Source of the DNA: Nocardioides sp. YR527 | GTDB lineage: Bacteria > Actinomycetota > Actinomycetes > Propionibacteriales > Nocardioidaceae | NCBI RefSeq assembly: GCF_900101045.1 | Contig: NZ_FNFN01000002.1 | Location: forward strand, 558,001 to 622,000 | Direction: 5' to 3' | Length of the DNA: 64,000 nucleotides | Shown here: in pieces, positions 34,153 through 41,778 of the stretch | Numbering within the stretch: the stretch's first letter is position 1 | Layout: each line of letters starts with the position of its first letter | Position numbers and translations under genes: made by a program | Notes under the pieces: model-generated | What the model saw: only the letters and a program-made list of their open reading frames with translations | The model's database searches: none | Told to the model about the DNA's origin: nothing

Positions 34153-34641
34153 ATGCCAACACCGCTAGCTGAGATGCTTCCGCAGATCGTCACTCTCAAC
34201 GTCGCCGACCAGCCATTCAGCTACTACGCCGAAGGAATTCAAATTCTTGGCTGGTGGGACATGGCGAAAGTCTCGGCTCTCTACCCAACACAAGAAGACC
34301 AAGCCGACCAGACCTATCGGCTAACCGTTACCCTGAATCAGGCGAACGGAACATTCAACTACAACGAGACGCGTAGGTCGGCCCCTTTCGGAGCGGCCGG
34401 ATACGACGATTCCGGATTCAAGACAAGCGGGATGACATGGAGTTCAGGAAAGCGAATAACGAAGGACTTCTCGTTCACTCTGGGCGGCAAAGCAGGCGAC
34501 ACAAACCCAGAAGATGAACAGGAAGACAAGGATTCACCTTACGTCTTCCGCGAGGACCGGATCAAGGCGCACCTTTTTGAGTGGCTGCATGCTCACGGAT
34601 GGAATCACCAGAATGCGGTTGGACGATTCTTTGCTCCCTAA
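34153..34641 (+). CDS. Uncharacterised 162-aa protein in T7SS island
   Basis: Not recognised. The 162-aa protein has no signal peptide or membrane segment. It is rich in aromatic residues and alternates polar and hydrophobic positions, suggesting a beta-rich fold, with an acidic stretch (EDEQEDKD) before a basic HLFEWLHAHGWNH C-terminus. GC content is visibly below that of the core genes. The gene converges on the small protein at the end of the T7SS cassette with only 4 bp between stops. A leaderless -10 precedes it. A role as an extra immunity protein is conceivable but unsupported. Confidence 0.6.
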   Translation: MPTPLAEMLPQIVTLNVADQPFSYYAEGIQILGWWDMAKVSALYPTQEDQADQTYRLTVTLNQANGTFNYNETRRSAPFGAAGYDDSGFKTSGMTWSSGKRITKDFSFTLGGKAGDTNPEDEQEDKDSPYVFREDRIKAHLFEWLHAHGWNHQNAVGRFFAP

Positions 34642-34645
34642 TCCG

Positions 34646-35140
34646 TCAGTTCGATAGAAACGAAACCGAATCCATAAAGTCCGCGAATTCGTCTTGAAGT
34701 TGTTGTCGTTTCTTAAATTCACTAATCATAGTGAAAGTCAACAGGTACCGGCGTGCAGGTTGCGCTAGATCTTGGATCATCTGCAGCACCTGAACCTGCT
34801 GGAGGTCAAACCGCCGACCGTCCCTCTGCTCCTCGATCTCTATCAACTGAAGAATCGACGACGAGTTATCGGTACTGCTCTCACGACGCTTGACCAAACC
34901 AGCGTGGTCACACTGATCTCGGAGGCTCACCACTACCTCGTCAGCGAGTTTCTCGACTTCAAAGTCACCCTCGTGGACTTCTCCATCCACTATCAGAGTT
35001 GGCACATACTCGCCTTTTTCCACGGCGCGCACGGCCAAAAACCCGACGGGCGCCATCGACAACACCTCTGGATCGATTCGATGCCAACTCGCGGACGGAA
35101 GCTTCAACTGTAACGGCACAGGCAGCCTTGTCGCACTCAT
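34646..35140 (-). CDS. PsbP/LpqN-like small protein, candidate immunity factor
   Basis: A 164-aa protein without signal peptide. The N-terminal LQLKLPSASWHRIDPEVLSM, the mid-strand YLLTFTMISEFKKRQQ and the final DEFADFMDSVSFL are reminiscent of the PsbP/LpqN-type fold found in mycobacterial envelope proteins near ESX systems. Its ATG overlaps the stop of the 559-aa T7SS-signal gene by 4 bp (ATGA), so the two are made in a fixed ratio. That position, last in the cassette after a large secreted protein, is where immunity genes of polymorphic toxins usually sit. Function is inferred from context only. Confidence 0.6.
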   Translation of the reverse strand: MSATRLPVPLQLKLPSASWHRIDPEVLSMAPVGFLAVRAVEKGEYVPTLIVDGEVHEGDFEVEKLADEVVVSLRDQCDHAGLVKRRESSTDNSSSILQLIEIEEQRDGRRFDLQQVQVLQMIQDLAQPARRYLLTFTMISEFKKRQQLQDEFADFMDSVSFLSN

Positions 35141-36816
35141 TCGAAAAGGCCCTTCACGCCTCGCGCTACTTTCGATCCGGCGCTCTTAAGTTCGTCGGCG
35201 TCAAGCGTCGCCGCGTCGCCAATCGCTTCTCTGTGTTCATATGCAACACCGGCCAGAATCGCACCGCTCTCAGCAATCTCGCTCGGCGTGTGAACTTTGC
35301 TATCAACCACGTGCCTCGCAATTTCCTCACGGTTGTCCCATGCAGCACCCCCCAAAGCCTTAGCTCCGTCGCCGATCTCCTGTCGATGCGAGTAGAGCCA
35401 TTTTCCGCCGTCCGCCATCTCGTCCGGGGACACTTGATAGTCCGCCAATTTCCTCGGATCCTTGATCGTCTCGATCGCAGAATTCTTTACCTCGTCTGGG
35501 TCGACACTGATATTAGCCCCGAAGGCGCCTCCGTATTCGGCAGCCACACCAGTCTTGGCGTTGAGGACGAACTTCCCGTCCTCGTTAAAGCCAGCATCGA
35601 ACTCAGCCTCGGCGCCGGCTCCCGCCCACCCTTCGCCTGTTAGCCCGACTCCAATACCTCCTGCCCTAAAGCCACCTTCGAGAGCGGCCTTGCCGCCGGC
35701 AAACGCTCCCAGATCAGCATGGACGCCCTCTTTATCGGCATCAACGCGCGCAATACCATCGGCACCGATATAAGCGCTGCCCTTACCATAGGCCTCAACC
35801 TCATCGTACTTAACCGAGGCCCCACCTTTGGCTTCGACGAGGCGTAAATGACCTTCCGCCCCTAACGCAAGTCCGTCCTTGTCGATCCTGGCGAACGCTT
35901 CACCGCTGGCCCCCAACACAGTGACCGTTCCATCGGCGTGAAACTGTAGTTCGCCGATCTCCTGATCAAACTTCCCTTGAAGGTCATACACCGCACCCTC
36001 GAACCCAGCAGATCCTGCCTTGATGCTCCATTCGTCCGGCGATCCGAACGGAAGATTCGCCTGTGACTTCCCGCTCGCGTCCGCCTTCCAGTTCATGAAC
36101 TCTCCCGGAAAGTCGCCGCCTCCATTGCTGAGATCCCGCCCCTTTTGGAAGGCGCTCTTCAAGTCGCCGAACACTCCAAATCCGGGAAACCCGCCATTTG
36201 CCTTTCCATCTGCGGAGTTTGATACCCCGGCGAACGGCGATGTGGGATTGACCGCGGTGTTTCCTGCGCTGTCCAACTCCTCCCGGGCGTCCTCGAGGAT
36301 CTCCTCAGCCTCCTTACGCAGAGTCTCACCCGCGTCAACGAAAGGACCGGGTGGAGCGAAGGCGATCGCCGGAACCGGGAGCCCCGCCTTCATCCTGGCG
36401 TTGTGCGCGTCGACGCGATCATTGTGGGACTTGACGGCGGCGTTGTGGTCAGCGAGGGCCTCTTTCGTAACCCGCTCGCCTTCGTTCCACTTATCGATGG
36501 CGTCCTGGGCGCGACTCTGAGCCGATGCGAGCGCGTCTGAGTAGTCGTTGAGGCGCGTGCCAGCCTCCTTGAGCACGTCTCGATACGCCCCCAACTTCGT
36601 CGCTTCAGCGATTTTTAGGCTGCCGTACTGCAACTGGCCGAATCCCCCTTGCCAGCTGTCGATGGCAAGGCCGTTAAGACTGTCGAGAAACTTGCCGATA
36701 CGGCGTTGCTCATCGAGGATCGCGGTGGCTTGCTCAGCCACCGCCGCCTTGTCACCGACAATCAGGGCCTTGGGGTCGTTGGTCGTGCCGAGCTCCGCAC
36801 CCTGCGGGAGCGTCAT
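35137..36816 (-). CDS. Putative T7SS-secreted effector (WXG/T7SS-signal N-terminus)
   Basis: A 559-aa protein. Residues 1-110 match the pattern of putative T7SS-secreted proteins: GAELGTTNDPKALIVGD, a helix, then W55-Q-G57 and a second helix. A helical region rich in Ala and Glu runs to about 190. A glycine- and alanine-rich beta-like middle (about 300-450) repeats G-A-F/G-E motifs such as GAFAGGKAALEGGFRAGG. The C-terminal ~100 residues (GGKWLYSHRQEIGDGAKALGG and AYEHREAIGDA) contain a two-fold HR/HREE-I-G-D motif. No known toxin domain is recognised. Both neighbours overlap it by 4 bp, so the three genes form a coupled unit. Confidence 0.75.
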   Translation of the reverse strand: MTLPQGAELGTTNDPKALIVGDKAAVAEQATAILDEQRRIGKFLDSLNGLAIDSWQGGFGQLQYGSLKIAEATKLGAYRDVLKEAGTRLNDYSDALASAQSRAQDAIDKWNEGERVTKEALADHNAAVKSHNDRVDAHNARMKAGLPVPAIAFAPPGPFVDAGETLRKEAEEILEDAREELDSAGNTAVNPTSPFAGVSNSADGKANGGFPGFGVFGDLKSAFQKGRDLSNGGGDFPGEFMNWKADASGKSQANLPFGSPDEWSIKAGSAGFEGAVYDLQGKFDQEIGELQFHADGTVTVLGASGEAFARIDKDGLALGAEGHLRLVEAKGGASVKYDEVEAYGKGSAYIGADGIARVDADKEGVHADLGAFAGGKAALEGGFRAGGIGVGLTGEGWAGAGAEAEFDAGFNEDGKFVLNAKTGVAAEYGGAFGANISVDPDEVKNSAIETIKDPRKLADYQVSPDEMADGGKWLYSHRQEIGDGAKALGGAAWDNREEIARHVVDSKVHTPSEIAESGAILAGVAYEHREAIGDAATLDADELKSAGSKVARGVKGLFE

Positions 36817-37250
36817 GAGTTGCCCTTCGGCCAGGTGTCGGTGAGCGGTTGGACATTCCCTGGGGCCTGCCCTGGCGTCCACTCACCTGGCAAGAGTTGT
36901 GCGTTCCTCGGTGACTGACCTTGTCTCCACCTGTTGAGGAGCGTGCCGTTGTCAAGATCGGTCTGACCACGTTTCATCAGACCCTCACTGTCGAGGTCTC
37001 CCTGCTCGTAGTCCCGGGCCTTGTCGATGAGGAATTCGGAGATGCGGTCGAGGCCGTCCTTGAGTTCCTTGTGAGCGTCCTTCGACTCGTTGACGACTTC
37101 CTTCAGCCAGGAGGCGACCTCATTGTGACCGAGGCGGTCGGCGCTGAGCGCCGAGTCTGGCATCTTCGACGACCCCAAGTCCTCGACGAGCGCGTCGTAC
37201 TTACGCGACGCGCGCCTCAGATCCTCAACTGTGACCTCGTACCCGTTCAC
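36813..37250 (-). CDS. EspC-like ESX secretion-associated protein
   Basis: A 145-aa helical protein resembling EspC/DUF2580 ESX-associated factors: an N-terminal YEVTVEDLRRASRKYDAL helix, a long second helix (about 55-85), and a Pro/Trp-rich tail. The tail contains a two-fold repeat (NAQLLPGEWTPGQ and NVQPLTDTWPKG). It is the first gene of the coupled cassette, with the ATG of the 559-aa gene overlapping its stop. By analogy with WXG100/LXG pairs it may escort that protein to the secretion machine. The 239-bp AT-richer gap upstream (37251-37489) must hold the promoter; I see no clear motif. Confidence 0.7.
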   Translation of the reverse strand: MNGYEVTVEDLRRASRKYDALVEDLGSSKMPDSALSADRLGHNEVASWLKEVVNESKDAHKELKDGLDRISEFLIDKARDYEQGDLDSEGLMKRGQTDLDNGTLLNRWRQGQSPRNAQLLPGEWTPGQAPGNVQPLTDTWPKGNS

Positions 37251-37489
37251 TTGAATCCCCCGTGCGCTGTGGTTGTTACTTGTCTTCTTCCCCAGAAGTC
37301 AGCAGTTCAAACACATTCGACACAAGAAAATTCTGTCTACCCGAGGAAACAGGAGCCCTTCAGCCCCAAGTTAAAATTGGCACGATCAAGGCAACACAGT
37401 CAACGCCAAACTCGTGAAACGCCTAGCACACGACGCTGGCTCGACGAATCAAGGTCGGCCCAGCGGCCGTGTTCGACGAACGATCCAAA

Positions 37490-38851
37490 CTAGCTGCGGC
37501 GGCTCTTGCCGTCGCCAGAGTCATCGCCGTGCTGCGTGTTGGGGGCCCAGCCGCGGGAGGCATTGGGGTCCAGGACGTCGCTGGCGGTCTCGGTCCAGTC
37601 GTCGGTGTAGTCGGCTTCCCACTCTTGGTTCTGGCTGCCGTTCTGGTCCTTGTTCTTGCCACCACGGCCGCCAGCTGCACCGGGTCCACCACGGCCGCCA
37701 GCGCCGGCACGGCCGGCTCCACGACCTCCAGCCCCGGTTCCACGGCCGCCGGCTCCCGTGCCACGGGCACCCGCACCGCGAGCGCCCGCACCGGCGCCGG
37801 AGCCCGCGCGGGCACCGGCAGTGCCGGCCTTGGCGGCTGTCGACCGGGCAGCGCCGGACCTCGACGCAGCGCCGGCAGTTGCTGCCTTCGCAGATGCACC
37901 AGCGGAGAGCTTGCTGGCGATCGCCTTGGCCACGCCGGCACCGAGCAGGGCTCCGCCGCCGGCGATCGCGAGGGCGGACATGCCTCCCGTGCCGCCGCTC
38001 AGCGGAGCGAGGCCGTCAGCGGTCTCGACCATCGCGTACGAGGTCGCGGGAGCGGGGGTACCGTCGGCGTTGATCCACTGGGTCCCGTTCCACTCGGGCT
38101 TGTTCTCGGCCTTGTGCGCCTCGATGTTCGCCTTCTCCTGAGCGATCAGCTCGTGGCCCCAGCCGTCGGAGTAGAGGGTGCCGGAGTTGTACTTCGCAAT
38201 GCGCGCCTCTGCGGCCGCTACCTGACTAGCCGACCCGGGCGAGCCGGAACTGCCGGCAGGAACCGGATCAGAACTGCTGCCATCGTCATAGAGAGCCCGG
38301 ACCTTCGGCTCAGCCTCGTCAACCGAAGTATCGACGTCCTGCACGTGTTGCGCCGCGACCCGCTCGGCATCGGCGATCGCGGCCTCCCGCGCGGCGTGGG
38401 CGGCACGATCAGCCTGGAGGGCTTTCTGGTTCTCCGTCGCCTTTGCTGCGTCGACACCTGTTCCTGACTGAGCGTACTTCGGGTCGGAGGCGTCTGGCGG
38501 AGCGCCGTGGGAAGCGGGCAGGGTTGCCTCGAGACGAGCGTGTTCGCGGATCGCCGTAGACATCTTGCCGCGCACATCCTCCAGCGCGGCCACAGCCTTC
38601 TTGAGAGTGTCAGCCTTCTCGGTCGTCTTGTCGCCCGACGCCACCATGCTCTGGCGGGCGGCCTGACCCGACATCGACGCGGCCGAGAATCCCTCCTCCG
38701 CCGCCTTGCCGCTCTGTTCAAGGGTGTGGCCAGACGCGCGGAACCTCGTATCGGCGTTGCCCCACTGTTCGATCAACCTGTCGATTGCTGCGATGTCTGC
38801 ACCCTTGACGTAGTCGCCCAGTCTTTGCATCCAAGGTCCGCGTACCGACAT
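37490..38851 (-). CDS. ESX-type helical protein with Gly/Arg/Ala-rich tail
   Basis: A 453-aa protein. The N-terminal ~220 residues are helical with ESX-like features (GADIAAIDRLIEQWGNADTRF, later coiled coil). A hydrophobic glycine-rich segment follows (about 290-310, MSALAIAGGGALLGAGVAKAIA). The tail of about 70 residues is a low-complexity run of G-A-R-G and G-A-G-G-R-G units, and the end is acidic. This architecture is seen in predicted T7SS cargo. GGGAGG sits about 8 nt before ATG 38851; longer extensions to 39304 are antisense to a lipoprotein gene. Function is unknown. Confidence 0.7.
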   Translation of the reverse strand: MSVRGPWMQRLGDYVKGADIAAIDRLIEQWGNADTRFRASGHTLEQSGKAAEEGFSAASMSGQAARQSMVASGDKTTEKADTLKKAVAALEDVRGKMSTAIREHARLEATLPASHGAPPDASDPKYAQSGTGVDAAKATENQKALQADRAAHAAREAAIADAERVAAQHVQDVDTSVDEAEPKVRALYDDGSSSDPVPAGSSGSPGSASQVAAAEARIAKYNSGTLYSDGWGHELIAQEKANIEAHKAENKPEWNGTQWINADGTPAPATSYAMVETADGLAPLSGGTGGMSALAIAGGGALLGAGVAKAIASKLSAGASAKAATAGAASRSGAARSTAAKAGTAGARAGSGAGAGARGAGARGTGAGGRGTGAGGRGAGRAGAGGRGGPGAAGGRGGKNKDQNGSQNQEWEADYTDDWTETASDVLDPNASRGWAPNTQHGDDSGDGKSRRS

Positions 38852-38953
38852 GTCGATCCCTCCCGAGCGACTGAATTTCCGGGCGCTGATGCCCCGCCAG
38901 CCCCATTGAACAGTATGACGGTTGCGGGCGCCACGCGCCTGCGGCAGTTGCTC

Positions 38954-38959
38954 TAGAGT
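38954..38959 (+). promoter_or_regulatory. Leaderless -10 element of the island lipoprotein gene
   Basis: TAGAGT ends 7 nt before the ATG at 38967, in the 115-bp divergent region shared with the 453-aa gene. Confidence 0.45.
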
Positions 38960-38966
38960 GCGATCC

Positions 38967-39581
38967 ATGAAGACGTCTCGGGCGATTACCGCCACTCTGA
39001 CACTCACCGTGGCTCTGGCCGTCTCCGGTTGTTCCTCGGACAACACCCCGCCGAAAGATCCATCCACCCCGGGCGCAACGAGCACAGGGACCGGTACTGC
39101 GGCGCCTTCAGCGTCAAATGAACCTGAGGTGCCCTCGGACTGGCAAACCGCGTCAGTGGGCGCGGCGCAACTGCACGTCCCCGCAGACTGGACGGTGACC
39201 TCAGATGGCGACGACTCGCAAACGATGCGGGCCCCGAAGGACGCGATCGGGATCTCGCCCGGATTCGGCAACATCCAGGCCAATGTGTACCGCAACGACG
39301 GCACGGAAGATGAGCTTCAGGAACTCGCAGATCTCCATGAGAAGGACCTGAGCAAGGACTTGACAAACCTCAAGCGCCTGCCCGACGAGACGATCAATGA
39401 CGCCCTCTTCTTCCACTTCCGCGGTGAGACGGAGAACAAGTGGCAGGACGTCTACGGAACTCTTGCGCCCGAGGCCGGCGATCAGGTCACCGTGACTTGG
39501 GACTTCAACAAGGCCGACATAGATCGCAAGGGCTCAGAGACGTTGATCGCCCAGATCATGCCTACGTACAAGGTCCTTTGA
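38967..39581 (+). CDS. Putative lipoprotein, PsbP/LpqN-like
   Basis: A 204-aa predicted lipoprotein with a signal segment (1-21) and lipobox VSGC (Cys22), followed by a Thr/Ser/Pro-rich linker to about residue 45. The mature part (AAQLHVPADWTVTSDG, PGFGNIQANVYR, FHFRGETENKWQDVYG, SETLIAQIMPTYKVL) fits the PsbP-like or DcrB-like fold of small envelope lipoproteins. It is encoded divergently from the 453-aa T7SS protein and convergent with a small ESX-like gene. It may be a surface partner of the secretion cluster. Confidence 0.7.
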   Translation: MKTSRAITATLTLTVALAVSGCSSDNTPPKDPSTPGATSTGTGTAAPSASNEPEVPSDWQTASVGAAQLHVPADWTVTSDGDDSQTMRAPKDAIGISPGFGNIQANVYRNDGTEDELQELADLHEKDLSKDLTNLKRLPDETINDALFFHFRGETENKWQDVYGTLAPEAGDQVTVTWDFNKADIDRKGSETLIAQIMPTYKVL

Positions 39582-39597
39582 ATTGATCTGAGACCCG

Positions 39598-39978
39598 TCA
39601 GATAAGCGGGATCTTGCCGCCAAAATCCTTGGTGAAGAGCACGAGCGGGTTGCTCATCAAGGCAAGCGCGTCAGCCATCTTCTTCGCGACGATCGCGGCA
39701 CCCTCGTCGGTTGCAGCGATGTCGTGCATGGCGTCGTCGACCGCACTGGCGTATTTCTCCAAGCCTTGCACCGTGTCCCGCTTGGCCTCTTTGATGTTCT
39801 GATGCCCCTTGACGACGGCGTTCGCGAGCCATTCGCCCTTCGCGGAGCCACCAAACGCCGCGATGGCCGGCGCCCCACCGAGGTCGAGACTCTCAACTTT
39901 CGACTTCTGTTCCTCGAGGTCGCCGCGAACTCGGTTCAGCGTGTCGTATTTGACGCTGAGCTCGTCGCCGTTACCCAT
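39598..39978 (-). CDS. Small ESX/WXG-like protein
   Basis: A 126-aa protein predicted to fold as a helical hairpin: the first helix (about 8-28, VKYDTLNRVRGDLEEQKSKVE), a turn with GEWLANAVVKG around residue 50, a long second helix to about 98, and a short hydrophobic end (NPLVLFTKDFGGKIPLI). A GGGAGGG ribosome site lies about 6 nt before ATG 39978. An open frame runs on far upstream but is only antisense/out-of-frame P450 sequence. It is likely another T7SS substrate of the island. Confidence 0.65.
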   Translation of the reverse strand: MGNGDELSVKYDTLNRVRGDLEEQKSKVESLDLGGAPAIAAFGGSAKGEWLANAVVKGHQNIKEAKRDTVQGLEKYASAVDDAMHDIAATDEGAAIVAKKMADALALMSNPLVLFTKDFGGKIPLI

Positions 39979-40046
39979 GGTCCGCCCTCCCGAGGCTTCC
40001 GATCGCACCCCCGGCGGGTGCCTCAGTAGGAGTAGTACACCACGCC

Positions 40047-41321
40047 TCACAGGGTGACGGGCAGGGATGCGTAGCCGCGGAGGATGCGGGTGGGGCGGCG
40101 TACGGCTTCGCTTGTGACTCGCAGGTCGGGGAAGCGGTCGAGCAACATGCGGAGGCCGACGCGGGCTTCGAGGCGGGCGAGGCTGGCGCCGAGGCAGAAG
40201 TGGGCGCCGGCGGAGAAGGAGAGGTGCTGGTCGGCGTTCGGGCGGGTGATGTCGTACGTGTCGGGGTCGTCGAACACCGACGGGTCGCGGTTGGCGCCGC
40301 CGAGGACCACGGCGACAGCAGTGCCTCTGGCGACGTCCACACCACCGACGCGAGTCGCCGCATAGGCCTCGCGGACGGTGGCCATGACGGGCGGGTCCCA
40401 GCGCAGGGTCTCCTCGATGACCCCGTCGACGAGGGACGGATCGTGGAGGAGCAGGGCGCGCTGGGACGGGTGGGCGTCCAGGGCCGCGACCGCGTTCCCC
40501 AGCAGGTTGACGGTGGTCTCGAAGCCGGCCGCCAGCAACAACAGCCCGAGGGCGTGGAGCTCGACGTCGTCGAGGTCGCCGGCGATCACCAGGGCGCTGA
40601 GGAGGTCGTCGCCGGGGTCGGAGCGGAGGCGGCGTACGTGGTCCTCGAACCAGTGGTGCAGGGACCTCATCGCGGTCTCGACCTGGGAGTAGTCCCGCCA
40701 GGACAGCCCCGGGTCGAGGATGGCGGCGGCCTGGTCGCCCCAACGGAGGATGTCGGCACGATCCGCGGCGGGCACACCCAGGAGCTCGGCGATGACGGCG
40801 ATCGGGAGCTTGGCGGCGTACTCCTCGATGATGTCGACCTGCCCCTCGCGCGGGTCGATCTCGTCGAGCAGGTCGCCGGCGACCGCGGTGACCATCTCCG
40901 CCATCGAGCTGATCCGGCGGGCGGTGAACGCCTTCGAGACGTGCTTGCGGTAGCGGGTGTGCAGGGGTGGGTCGACGGCGAGCATCGACGGCGGGTCGAC
41001 CGGGCCCAGGACGTCGGGCGCGCTCACCTTGCCGAGCAGCCACCGCAGCGGCACCGGCAGCTCGCCCTGACCGTCACCGACGCCGAAGTCGCTGCTGCGC
41101 AGGATCTCGTTGGCGGCGGCGTACGAGACCGTGCCGGCCATGAACGGGTTCATGTGGATAGGGCCGCGCGCCCGCAGGCGCCGGTAGTCCGGCACCTCCT
41201 GCGTCCACATCAGCTCGGCGAGCGGGTCGCCACGCCTCGACGCGAAGCTCAGCACCGCACGGTTGATGCCCTGGGAGAGGGCCCAGCGGGCGTACGACCT
41301 CGGCAGCTCACGCCGACGCAT
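40047..41321 (-). CDS. Cytochrome P450
   Basis: A 424-aa soluble bacterial P450. The I-helix oxygen-binding motif is AAGFETT, the K-helix EETLRWDPP holds ExxR (EETLR), and the heme loop FSAGAHFCLGASLARLE places the proximal cysteine at Cys376. It hydroxylates an unknown hydrophobic substrate and needs a ferredoxin partner, which is not in the window. The ATG overlaps the end of the small upstream gene by 14 bp, so the two are co-translated. Confidence 0.93.
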   Translation of the reverse strand: MRRRELPRSYARWALSQGINRAVLSFASRRGDPLAELMWTQEVPDYRRLRARGPIHMNPFMAGTVSYAAANEILRSSDFGVGDGQGELPVPLRWLLGKVSAPDVLGPVDPPSMLAVDPPLHTRYRKHVSKAFTARRISSMAEMVTAVAGDLLDEIDPREGQVDIIEEYAAKLPIAVIAELLGVPAADRADILRWGDQAAAILDPGLSWRDYSQVETAMRSLHHWFEDHVRRLRSDPGDDLLSALVIAGDLDDVELHALGLLLLAAGFETTVNLLGNAVAALDAHPSQRALLLHDPSLVDGVIEETLRWDPPVMATVREAYAATRVGGVDVARGTAVAVVLGGANRDPSVFDDPDTYDITRPNADQHLSFSAGAHFCLGASLARLEARVGLRMLLDRFPDLRVTSEAVRRPTRILRGYASLPVTL

Positions 41322-41613
41322 CGGCCAGCTCCTCGCTGAACTCGTGGGTGCCGATCCGGCCCATGAGCGGCGCGAGGTCGGCCAGCAGGTCGGCGAAGGT
41401 CGCCTCGTAGTCCTCCTGCGAGAGCGTCGGGTCGAGCTGCGCCTGGAAGCGGATCCGCCACCGGTGGCGCAGGGCCTGGGCCAGACTCTCGGGAGTGCCG
41501 AACGCCTCGGCGTAGACCGGCGACCAGGGCAGCCGGCGAGCGAAACCGGCGCGCAGCTCCGCCTCCGCCTCGTTCAGCAGCCGGTAGCGTTCATGGGTCT
41601 GCGTCCACGTCAT
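41308..41613 (-). CDS. Uncharacterised 101-aa protein coupled to the P450
   Basis: Not recognised as a named family. It is a 101-aa, helical, acidic protein beginning MTWTQTHERYRLLNEAEAEL, with no signal peptide or cysteines. GAGGACG lies directly upstream of ATG 41613, which I prefer to a longer in-frame start at 41736 in the divergent promoter. Its stop lies 14 bp inside the P450 gene, so the proteins are probably made together. A role as P450 accessory or scaffold is only a guess from position. Confidence 0.55.
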   Translation of the reverse strand: MTWTQTHERYRLLNEAEAELRAGFARRLPWSPVYAEAFGTPESLAQALRHRWRIRFQAQLDPTLSQEDYEATFADLLADLAPLMGRIGTHEFSEELADASA

Positions 41614-41702
41614 CGTCCTCACCGTCTCCGTTGTCGTCGGGATGGGAACGACGCTACGGACCGACCGCGCCTGGACACATCGGACGCTGGCAGGCACCTG
41701 CG

Positions 41703-41720
41703 CTCCTACCCTGGTAGGAG
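41703..41720. promoter_or_regulatory. Palindrome upstream of the LuxR two-component operon
   Basis: CTCCTACC and GGTAGGAG are perfect 8-bp arms separated by 2 nt. The site ends 45 nt before the -10 box and 58 nt before the kinase start, a usual place for an activator. NarL/LuxR-type response regulators bind such short-spacer palindromes, so autoregulation by the adjacent response regulator is likely. Confidence 0.6.
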
Positions 41721-41765
41721 GCCGGCCGCCTGCCACGGTCGGATGCGACCCGGGTCACGTCTTCC

Positions 41766-41771
41766 TAGACT
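41766..41771 (+). promoter_or_regulatory. Leaderless -10 element of the histidine kinase gene
   Basis: TAGACT ends 7 nt before the ATG at 41779. It is the same hexamer and spacing as at the Fpg/Nei gene. Confidence 0.5.
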
Positions 41772-41778
41772 GAAGAGC

